Notes under the pieces: generated by a model
Told to the model about the DNA's origin: nothing
The model's input: the letters and a program-made list of their open reading frames with translations, nothing else
Databases searched by the model: none
Position numbers and translations under genes: made by a program
NCBI GenBank assembly: GCA_028622995.1
Contig: JAJQJQ010000033.1
Coordinates: 2,356,001 to 2,420,000, forward strand
Length of the DNA: 64,000 bases
Source of the DNA: Panagrolaimus kolymaensis
Taxonomy: Eukaryota > Nematoda > Chromadorea > Rhabditida > Panagrolaimidae
Direction of reading: 5' to 3'
Shown here: one piece after another, positions 13,270 through 22,877 of the stretch
Layout of the letters: each line of letters starts with the position of its first letter
Position numbering within the stretch: the first letter of the stretch is position 1

Positions 13270-14659
13270 TTATGTAAATTACTTCTGTAAATTACTTAAA
13301 ATAAAAATTACCCATTTGTTTTAACTCAAATTAACAATTTAAAAAAAAACAGAGAATAACTTTTCAGAAATGGTTTCAAAGTTAACAGAAGATCTGTAAA
13401 AAATTATGAAAAGAATTTATTCGTATTTCAGAAACAATAAAAAAGCCATCCCAAAAAATTTATTTAGGTAAAAATTAGTTTTTTTTATGTATTAAATAAT
13501 ATCTCAAAATTTATAATTAAAAAAGCAGAACTAAAACTTGGTGAGAAAAATTGTGTTTTTTGCATTGAACTTTGATTGGTTTTATTTTTATATATTACAT
13601 TTATTTGTTTCTTCAATAAATCATTTTTATTTGTTTATTATTTATTGGTACAAGTTTTTTTTATTGTAAAGGAATTTTTTTCCTAAAAACAAGGCAAAAA
13701 AGAAAAAAGAATGAAAATCATCCATCCATCGTACAACAACAATTGCACGTTTGCGAAAAAAGCGAGAAAATAATAATGTTCCACTCTTGATGGGTGTTCT
13801 TGGTGTTTTTCTTTAAAAGCGAGCCTTAGCGTCGGCAACATGATCATGTCCAATCATTTCCGTTCAGTAAAAAAGGAGTCTATGTCTCTTTTTTTTTACA
13901 AAGAAACATCAATGATTTTTATTGACCGAATAAAATACGAGCTTCTGTTTGCAATTATCGCGATGTCGCTACTTACTGACGACTGATAAACAGCGACATT
14001 TTTTTTATTATCTTTTTTTTTGCCACAAAATAAATAGAAAAAATAAAAACTAACCATAATCAAATCTGCCAACTTTGATTTGATTCAAAAATATTTCTTT
14101 CTTTTTTTTTCTCTCATTTTCATCAACGTTCAGGTCTTTTAAATTCTCGAAGATCAAAAAAGAAGGTGAAATGACTGCGCTGCCTTTTTTCATTTTCATT
14201 TTTGGAAGAAGAAATAATAGGGGGAAAAAGAAAGCAACAACCATTTACATTTTTGTTTCTCATTTTTGTTGTTGTCCGATTGATGTTGCGCGTTTATTTT
14301 TTTCTCGTTTTCTATTCTTCTATTAAAATCGTCGTCGCGTGGGTTTTTTTTTGCCTTTTTTCTTATGAAAAAATTCCATTTTCTTTCCATTTCCTCTTCG
14401 TTTTTATTTATATTATTGATTCTAATATCGGCGTCGTCATCGTCGTCAAGCTTATAACCGCCACCTCGCGTGTAAAAGAGGAGGTTTAAGTAATTTCATT
14501 TTATTTCTCTCATTTTTTTTCAGTCGATTTTTTTCTTCTTTTTTTTGATTACAAAAAAATTCGACGTCATTTTCTTTTTTACAACCACAACAACGATATT
14601 TTTTATTGAAGAAATCAAAACCTTTCTCAGTCAGCAGAAAAAGAAGCAGCAGAGCAGCG
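13270..14659. other. Intergenic region upstream of the calpain gene
   Basis: AT-rich DNA with a TTATTTAT-rich part near 13600 and a pyrimidine-rich stretch with CG-containing triplet patches (GTCGTC near 14330 and 14435). No exon was supported. Frames of 64 and 95 codons on both strands at 14050-14489 overlap each other and look like homopolymer artefacts. The promoter and 5' UTR of the calpain gene should lie at the right end. Confidence 0.5.
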
Positions 14660-17600
14660 ATGTCAAAACGTCGAAAGCGCCCAACGGGTTTACCATCATT
14701 TATTGGACAACAAGATTATAAAAATCTTCGAAATGAATGTATTAAAACAAAACAAAAATTTGTTGATTTAGCTTTTCCACCTGAAAATTCTTCATTATTC
14801 TTAGATTCAGAAAGATCATCCGAAATTGTTTGGAAAAGGCCAGGCGTGAGTTTTTTGCATCATTTTAAAATTTAAATAGCAGGCTTTAGTTAAACTCTTT
14901 AATGTTTTTTGCTGTTTTAAAGAAATTGGTAAAAACAAATCAAACATGAACATTTTTATATTGTCAATAATGTCCTTAATTAACTTAAATTTAGTTGTTT
15001 CCTTCGCTTAATTTCGAGTTTTTTTTTGATTCAATTGAAAGGTATTGATTGGAATTAAAATATAAAAAATTTGACGCTAAACTTCTAAATTCTTTTTTTT
15101 TCAATTTACTGATAAACCCAGAAAAAAAGTTTAATACAAAAACTTTTAAATTTAACAACTAATGAACTTTGTTTCAAGTGCATATTTATAACAATCTAAT
15201 TTTATCCCTGTTAAAAAAATCCAAAAAAAGAATTACATCATCATTTCTAAGCTTAAACATTCTAATTCTCTAATTGAGGGTTTGTTTTCCTGCAAAAAGA
15301 AAATGACAAATTGCAATTAAAACAATAAGTATGTGTCATTTTAAAAGAATGCAATGCATGCACAAAATTTTTGATCGATCTTTAAAAAAATTCTGACGCC
15401 GCCCTTTAAACTCTTTGCCATTTTTCGTAAATTCCTATTTATTTATTTTTACAGGAACTAGTGGATGATCCCAAATTATTTGTCGAAGGTGCAAGCCCAA
15501 ATGATGTTACTCAAGGAATTCTAGGAAATTGTTGGTTTGTTTCCGCTTGTTCGGCTCTCACTCACAATGAAGAACTCCTTCAAAAAGTTAGTTAAATCCA
15601 ATCAAACAAAAATTATAAAAGTAAATAATAAATAATTTTTTAGGTAATTCCAGAATGGGAATTACAAGAATGGGATTCATCAAATGATTATTGTGGCATA
15701 TTTCGTTTTAGATTTTGGCGATTTGGTGAATGGATTGAAGTTGTGATCGATGATCTTTTACCAACAAAAGATGGAAAATTACTTTTTGCCCGCTCTAAAA
15801 CTGAAAATGAATTTTGGTCTGCATTGCTTGAAAAAGCCTTTGCAAAACTTTATGGATGTTATGAAAATCTTGTTGGTGGACAATTGAGCGATGCATTACA
15901 AGATGTTTCGGGTGGAGTGGCTGAAACTATTTCAGTCAAAAAATTTCTTTCTGACGATCCCAAAGATAAAGATGAAAAGCTCTTTCAATCTATTCGAGTA
16001 GCATTTGAAAAACATGCATTAATTGTTGCCGCAATTGCTGTGAGTTTTTTTTTGTTTGTTCGAGATAAGATGAGTTTCTAAATTTTTTTATCCATCAAAA
16101 AAAAATGTAACGGAAAAAGTGTTTTTTGTTCCAGTAGTTTTTTACAAAATGGTTTGAAAGGGTTTGAAAGTCTTTGAAAATACCGATGAAAGGGAGAAGG
16201 TTCATAAGATCAATAATATAATGAAAATAATTGGCCCCGATGGTGTAGTGGTGTGGATTTTTCCATTCCACGCTGTTAAAGTTCGGTACCGAGCATTAAC
16301 AGATACCAAAGCCCGGGGCATAAATCAAACCAAACTTAAAAAAACACAAATAATCGCTAAAAATGTCAAACATTCTTCGATTTAGGCTCACGGTGAGCCA
16401 CCAACGTTTTCAAAATTATTTTTATAAATTTTTTCGATGAGAACAAAAAAGATTTAAATGCTGATTTTTTTGCTAATTAAAATTAAATGTTTGATCGATG
16501 ATGTTTGTCATTTCATCATGGGCTTTAATGAAACTTATAACATTTTCGCAAATTTATGGTCATTGATTTTTTTGGTGATCAAAAAATTATCAAACAAAAG
16601 GTATTGAATAAAAATGGAAATAAACTTTACAACTTTTTAGGCAAAAAATAAAGATGAAATTGAAAAAAGTTTAAGCTGTGGTTTGGTGAAAGGCCACGCT
16701 TATGCAGTGACGATGGTTCGATACATTGATTTGGATGCTAAAAAGAAATCAATGTTAAGCAATTTATTTGGAAATAATTCAGATAAAATTGCAATGATAA
16801 GATTACAAAATCCTTGGGGTGAAATTGAATGGAATGGGCCTTGGAGTGATACAGATACGAGGTGGGAACAGGTACATTTATTATTCATGATGTTTTAACA
16901 TCTCCAAAATAACTTACTTTTAGGTCACTGAAGAACAAAAAAAAGAACTTGGGATGACTGTTGATGAAGACGGGGAATTTTGGATGCCGTGGGAAGAATT
17001 TGTTAAATATTTTACTGACGTTAGCGTTTGCCAACTTTTTAATACAGGATGTTCAACGGCATCCGGTGTTTTTAATGAATATATATTTTATGATGAATGG
17101 ACCACAAATGGAGTAAAATGTGGAGCCCCTAAAGATAGAGCAGGAGGTTGTCAGAATTTTTCTGCAACTTTTTGTTTTAATCCTCAATATCGTTTTGATG
17201 TATATCAACCAGGTTCAGAAATGATGATAGCTTTAACTCAAAAAGAAATTCAAAATGAAGCTGCTAAACAACGAGAACCTTATGTGACCATTGGAATCCA
17301 TGTAATGAAAGTTGAAACAAATCGAAGGCATCGAATTCATCAAGTTAGTCTTCAAAATTATTTAACTATGTTACAAATAAAATATTTTGCTTATCCGTTT
17401 TTAGGCAATAAATCCTATTGGAACATCTGATTATGCTTCTGCAAGATCAGTCTATCTTCATTTAACCGATATTGGCCCCGGTCGGTATATACTTATGCCA
17501 ACAACTTATGCGCCAAGAGAACAAGCAGAATATATGTTGAGAATTTATTCTTCACATGATTGCAATCCCAAATTATTGTTACGAGACTGTCCAAAATCTA

Positions 17601-18072
17601 GTCCATTTTCGTGTACACAAATAAGTGCAGTAACTCGACTAAAAATTATTGAAGGAACTTTTCATAATCCACCAAAAGATTGTAATTTATTTTGTTCAAT
17701 AACTTCAGATAAAGAAAGGGTTCGAACAATAACCCAAAAATCTTCCACCACTGTTGAATGGAATGAACCTTTTGTATTTCATAGGTAACATTTTTTTTTC
17801 ACTTCCACCCTTTTTTTAAATAGCAACTAAATAATTATAGGAATGATCTTCGACAAAAATATACCCTTGAAATAATTCAAGATGGCCCAAAACGTTTACA
17901 AAGAATTGGAAAATGTATTTTAACTGGATTAATTGATAATGATACTCGAATATGTATACTTGATGTTCAATCATGCGATGGAAGAGATAAACGTTCAAAT
18001 AATCTTGCCAAAACTAGAATTGGGAATTTAAAAGTTGAAATTAGTAGCTTTGATGATCATATGTATTTATGA
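14660..18072 (+). CDS. tra-3: Calpain-5/TRA-3-type cysteine protease
   Basis: Calcium-regulated cysteine protease of the atypical CAPN5/6 group. In C. elegans TRA-3 acts in sex determination by cleaving TRA-2. Exons: 14660-14845, 15455-15586, 15644-16039, 16641-16871, 16924-17343, 17405-17784 and 17841-18072, giving 658 residues, close to the worm TRA-3 length. The catalytic triad is complete: Cys88 in QGILGNCWF, His257 in VKGHAYAV and Asn295 in LQNPWGE. The protease core is followed by the calpain beta-sandwich (domain III, around FCFNPQYRFDVYQPG) and then a C2 domain (about residue 520 on). There are no EF-hands, as expected for this subgroup. Start is the first ATG in frame (MSKRRKRPTG). 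The 601-bp third intron carries a tRNA-like element (16234-16320). Confidence 0.94.
16234..16320 (+). ncRNA. tRNA-like or tRNA-derived element in a calpain intron
   Basis: This GC-rich island in an AT-rich intron carries a perfect pol III A-box pattern, TGGTGTAGTGG at 16241-16251, and a near B-box, GTTCGGTACC at 16281-16290 (the invariant A is replaced by G). Its ends can pair (GCCCCG with CGGGGC). Two further stems are visible: GTGTGGA/TCCACGC around a 9-nt loop, and CTGTTAA/TTAACAG enclosing a TCGGTACCGA palindrome. The D-stem and the normal T-stem do not form, so it is not a standard tRNA. A tRNA pseudogene, a SINE head or an unusual structured RNA would each fit. Confidence 0.4.
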
Positions 18073-18301
18073 AATTCTTTCACTTTTAACATTATAGTCA
18101 CAAATTTAATTGAGATTTTATTCTTGCCAGTTGTTTTTTCATAGTATTGTTTTTTTGTTTGTTTGCATTTTTTAATATTAAAGAAAAGAAAAAAGCTTTA
18201 TAAAATAATAAATATTAAAAAAGGTGAGGCCGTCAGAAGGAAGGCAGCAAAACAGGCTTAATTCTTCAGTAAGCAGTCTGATGTCTGTTTTTCGTCATCG
18301 C

Positions 18302-18350
18302 CACGCGTTAGAGTTGCAAAGCGAGCGCCTTACCCCACTACGCTATTTCA
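18302..18350 (-). ncRNA. tRNA-Ala-like fragment (SINE or pseudogene)
   Basis: Read on the minus strand, this segment starts with the A-box TAGCGTAGTGG and continues through GGCGCTCGCTTTGCA. That closely resembles the D-arm to anticodon region of tRNA-Ala(UGC). The 3' half departs from a tRNA and no B-box GTTCGA is visible, so it is a fragment or a SINE head rather than a functional tRNA gene. Confidence 0.35.
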
Positions 18351-18696
18351 ACAAGGTTGAAAGCGTGAAAAGAAAAAGGTTAACAAAAAAAGTAAAGAAA
18401 GCTTTGATAAAAAGTAATAAAAAATAGATTGTCAATCAAAGTAAATCTTTTTTTATAACAATTAAATAATTTTATTTTAAAAATCGATGTAAAAAAAGAA
18501 GGCTATTTTTTCACTTCCATTTATTTGCCTTTTTAAATCGATTGAGAAAAAAAAGTTTTGCGTAAAAAAAATAAATCCAAACTAGGTCAACGGGCAAGTT
18601 TTAATGGTCGCGCAAAAACTAATGTCGTAATGTTTGGAGAGATTCCCTCTTTTGTGCCTTGCTTTAGTGACAGTCAGTCGTAATATAAAGGTTGAT

Positions 18697-18704
18697 TGAC
18701 GTCA
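18697..18704. promoter_or_regulatory. CRE palindrome next to the start codon
   Basis: TGACGTCA, the full cAMP-response-element palindrome bound by CREB/ATF bZIP factors, lies eight bases upstream of the Patched-related ATG. Only the sequence match supports it. By position it would be in the 5' UTR or immediate promoter. Confidence 0.25.
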
Positions 18705-18711
18705 GCGGACA

Positions 18712-21700
18712 ATGGCTATCAATCCATTTGGAATATTACAAGATTTTTTAGCTCGTTGTTTTTATAAGTAATTTTTTTCTTCGATTCTTTTTAATGTTGT
18801 GATGAATTTAAATTTTTAGATATGGTGCTTTGGTGTCGAGGCATCCAAATCCATTTATTATTGGACCACTGCTTCTTACATTTTTATTATCTCTTGGAGT
18901 GTTGAATGTTCAAGTTTCAGTGAGTTTTAATGCTAAAATGGATATCTAATTATTTTTTATATTGATTTTAGGATGATTTAAGATTTTTATATTCTCCAGA
19001 AAATTCTTTATCTCGTTTTGAATATCAAATACATCAAGAATTTAGCGGTGATTCAGTGAATAGCTCTTTGATTGCTTTAGCTTTAGAATCCGCAGATGGA
19101 GATAGAAATATGCTTCGAAAAGAAATTGCTAATACTGTACGAGATTTGAATCGATTTATAAATCATAATATGACCATCGAAGTTGATGGAAAAACATTAA
19201 ATTTTGGAACTGAAATATGTGAAAAACTTATTTTATGCCCAATTAGTAATACACCAGTTGAAATATTTTTTGATGTTTATTTCAGCGAAAAGGTTTGCTT
19301 CATCCATCCTTCAAACATCTTTAATTAATTATTTTAGCTTAAAAAAGATCCGCGAGTTAAACTTGAATGGCCAGTAATGAAATTCTTTGAAAATAAATTT
19401 TTCCTTCCAAATAATCTTTATGGTATTACTTTGGATGCAGAAAAAGCAAATATTGAAAGAATTGAAATGATTCATTTAATTTATCATATTGCTGGTTATG
19501 AAAGTGTAAGCACAGGATCTATTAATACTTTGGAAAAGTGCAAAAAAATTTATTACAGATTCCATCAGAAACCATTTCTCGAGCAGTAGAAAAATCACTT
19601 CGTGAAACTCTTAGCGATAGAAGTCATCATTTAAATTATGCAATGTTTAGTTTATCAATATTAAAAGATGAAATGGCCAAAAATACTACTTACACTTTTC
19701 CATTCATTTCTCTCACCGTATTTTTACTTATGTCATTTACCATTGGATCATGGTAAACTTTTCAACAATTTTAAACATTTTTAATTTTAACCAATTTTTA
19801 GTATGACAGGTGATTGGATTACGAGTAAACCAATTGAAGCTTTGATGGGTATTTTTGTTTCATCTTTAGCTATTGTTTCTGCAGGTGGACTTTTATTTGC
19901 TATGGGAATTCCATATATTTCACAAGTCACTGTAATGCCATTCCTTGCATTTACAATAGGCGTGGATGATACTTATGTTATGCTTGGAGCATGGCAAGAT
20001 ACAAAAAGAAATTTGCCACCAGAAAAGCGAATGGCTTTAGCTTTAGAAGAAGCGGGTTCTGCCATTTCTGTAACATCACTCACGTCTGTAATCTCGTTTG
20101 GAATAGGAACCTTTAGCACAACTCCCGCTATTTCAATTTTTTGTAAATTTATTGCAGTCGCTATTGCTTTTGATTGGTTTTATCAGGTAAGTAAAACAAG
20201 CACAGCATGAATAAAAATTAATTCATAATTTTTAGGTAACATTTTTTGCAGCTGTTATGGCACTCGGTGGTAAACGTGAATATGCTGGATATCATTGCGT
20301 ATTTGTTTGGCGTCAAATGCCTAAAGAAGATATTGCCATTTCAAAATCAACACTTTTCGTTTCACCAACTCATAAACTTTTCTCAGATTATATTGCTCCA
20401 TTTCTTTGTAAACCTGCTACTCGGATTTCATTTGTTGGAATTTATGCAATTTATATTTGTTTTGCATTTTATGGTTGCAGTCTTCTCCGTCCAAATTTAA
20501 CTCCATCTCGACTTCTCGTTGATGATTCACCTTTAATTTATTATTTAAAAATGGCAGAATCAACTATTTGGAGTGAAGGCGTAGTTGGAAGAGTTTATGT
20601 TAACAATGCTCCTGATTTTAGTACTTATCCTGAAAAGGTAATCCATTCCTCATAATCAGTTTTAAAACAAATGTAAAATTTCAAGGTTGAAACAATGATA
20701 AAGTTGATTGAGGATCTTGAAAATACTAAATATTCCATGGGACAAAATTCAACAGCGGTATGGTTGCGTGAATTCAATAATTATCGACAATATTTTTCTG
20801 AAGATGATGAAAACTTTTATGAAACTTTCAAATCATTTTTAGGAATTTCATTCAATAAACAATGGAATTCATTTATTAAATGGGCGAATAATCCTAATAG
20901 GGTATGTCTGAAAAAATATAATGGCAAAAAATTTTAAAATAAAAATATCTATGTTTAATAATTTAGCCACTTGGAATTTACCCTTTTTTTATTTTAGCCC
21001 GGAAAACAATATGTTCAAAAATTTTATTTTACAACAGCCTTTAAAATTCCTGATTGGAATGCTCGAACGGAATTATTACTTCAATGGCGAAACATTACAT
21101 CCAATTATCCAGAATTTCAAGCACTCGTATTTGATGAAAATAATTTCTTCAGTGATCAAATGTTGGAATTAAAATCGACGACTTTAAGTTCATTAGGAAC
21201 AGCCATTATTGCCATGATTATTGTTTGTATTCTATTTATTGCTAATTCACAAATTGTATTTTGGGTTGTTTTTATTCTTGTTTCAATGGATATTGGGGTT
21301 GCTGGATATTTATCACTTTGGGGAGCTGATTTGGAACCCGCAACAGTGGTTAATATTTTGGTAAATTTTTTTTATTATAATATGTAAAAAACTTTGGGGT
21401 AGTTGCTCGATAGAAAGATCGGGCCGAAGGCCCGATCTTTCTATCTAGCTAGGATGGGGTAAAATCACCCGTAGATTTCAGAAAAACTTACGGAGCAATA
21501 TCAAGATCTTATGTATCTCGAGATACACGCATTTTTAACATTAAAATTCAAAAATGCGCCTTTTTTTCGAAGTTTTTTTGCCTTTGATAAAAAGTAGGTC
21601 AAGTGAGCAGAAAGCTAAAGAAATTTTTTGGTTTGTTTTTGAGCGTGATTTTTTTTTGCAAGGATTGAATAATTTTTAATAAGCTTTGAAAGAATAACCA

Positions 21701-22742
21701 AATTGAGTGATCACCATAAGTAAGTGATTATTGTAAGTGCCAGAGGGTATGCATATGTCAGATTTTTAAAGAATTAAACAAATTTTTGAATTCCAAGGTA
21801 TTTTTGCATGAGGAATTCATTTGTAGTGTCCTTTTTTGATGGGTTCTTGAGCGGTTCTCAAGATATTAAAAAAGGGAATTATAAATCGACAAGAGAGACA
21901 TGGATGCATTAGGAAATGATAAACCTCTGTGGCATGTTTACGTGGAAGGCATATCCAAATTGTTTGAATATATTACGATATGCCCTTAACGGCATGAAAG
22001 TGTCGAAGGGATATTGGTATGTCTGTAAGCTTGAGGTGTGTGATGCCAGCGGCATAAAGGCATGATCAGTTCTCAAGATTATGCCAGTGGGGATAAGGAC
22101 ATGATTGGTTCTCCCAAATATGCCAGCGGGGATAATGACATGATTGGTTCTCCCAAATATGCCAGCGGGGATAATGACATGATTGGTTCTCCCCAATATG
22201 CCAGTGGGGATAATGACATGATTGGTTCTCCCAAATATGTTTAAAAAAAATCGGTTCTCATTTATTTTAAAAACTTTTACGTACTCATAATAAAAAACTA
22301 GAACCAGCCGTCAATCGCGAAGCGATTTACAGTTATCTCTACCGAAGACTTTTTGATTGGTTCTCCTAGTTGTCAATTTGAAAAAAACAAAAAAGAAGGA
22401 AATAACTTTCAGATGTCAATTTCATTATGCATTGATTTTGCCACTCATGTTGGTTATCGTATTTATCGAAGTCCATATACTGACCCAGATAAACGAATCA
22501 GTGATGCTCTTGGAGCTATTGGATGGCCAGTTGTCCAAGCAGGATTTTCAACGCTTTTAGGAATCATTGTTATGATTCTTGTTCCATCAAATGCGGTACG
22601 AATGTTTGCACGTACAAACGTTTTGGTTGTAGCAACTGGACTTTTCCATGGAGTCCTTCTTCTACCCATTATTATTCGATCATTTGCAAGTGATTTTATT
22701 GGAATTCCAGCCAAATCCGAAAAAGGAATAAAAACTAATTAG
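18712..22742 (+). CDS. ptr: Patched-related protein with sterol-sensing domain
   Basis: RND-superfamily membrane protein of the nematode PTR group, with roles in cuticle, moulting and membrane lipid traffic in worms. Exons: 18712-18767, 18820-18919, 18972-19292, 19338-19505, 19559-19752, 19802-20186, 20236-20637, 20686-20901, 20998-21360 and 22413-22742, giving 844 residues. The first TM (IIGPLLLTFLLSLGVL) is followed by a large lumenal domain. Then come TM2-6 with the sterol-sensing motif GVDDTYVM (acidic pair near residues 335-336), a second lumenal domain, and TM8-12 ending in CIDFATHVGY and an LLLPII helix. The intron at 19506-19558 is required because the frame shifts without it. The last intron (21361-22412) is twenty times longer than the others and holds repeats. 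The subfamily member cannot be named from this alone. Confidence 0.92.
21409..21445. repeat. Perfect 17-bp hairpin with GAA loop
   Basis: GATAGAAAGATCGGGCC, then GAA, then its exact reverse complement. It lies 48 bp inside the last intron of the Patched-related gene and is much more GC-rich than its surroundings. GC-closed GAA triloops are unusually stable in DNA. It is probably part of a small foldback or MITE-like insertion. Confidence 0.85.
21512..21558. repeat. 16-bp palindrome and adjacent 9-bp stem-loop
   Basis: TGTATCTCGAGATACA at 21512-21527 is a perfect palindrome. It is followed immediately by CGCATTTTT (21528-21536), which pairs with AAAAATGCG (21550-21558). With the hairpin about 65 bp upstream, this makes three strong inverted repeats within 150 bp of one intron. 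Confidence 0.75.
22043..22236. repeat. 39-bp minisatellite, five units
   Basis: Tandem units begin at 22043 (degenerate, 38 bp), 22081, 22120, 22159 and 22198. Each unit opens ATGCCAG and contains ATGATTGGTTCTCCC. The last four differ at only a few positions. The period is a multiple of three, so the plus strand stays open with a 13-residue repeat (DMIGSPKYASGDN), but there are no coding signals around it. A further GATTGGTTCTCC occurs alone near 22355 in the same intron. Confidence 0.9.
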
Positions 22743-22877
22743 TTTTTTTTTAAAATCAGAAGTGATAAACCTAAACTTTTATAAAAATCAATGGAAAGCG
22801 GGAAAATTGACTAGTATTAATTTTTATTTTGTTGACTCTAATTTTATAAAGCATAAATTTTTACATAAAATAATTTT

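Larger units (their letters stand above)
18073..18711. other. Intergenic region between calpain and Patched-related genes
   Basis: Contains the calpain 3' UTR, a GC-richer block at about 18224-18370 that includes a minus-strand tRNA-like segment (separate entry), and the upstream region of the Patched-related gene with a TGACGTCA site. A 67-codon plus-strand frame over the GC-rich block is probably not coding. Confidence 0.5.

Noticed and set aside
21909..22196. 95-codon minus-strand frame over the minisatellite
   Set aside because: It arises from the repeat period being a multiple of three. No start or splice signal is present and it is inside an intron on the other strand.
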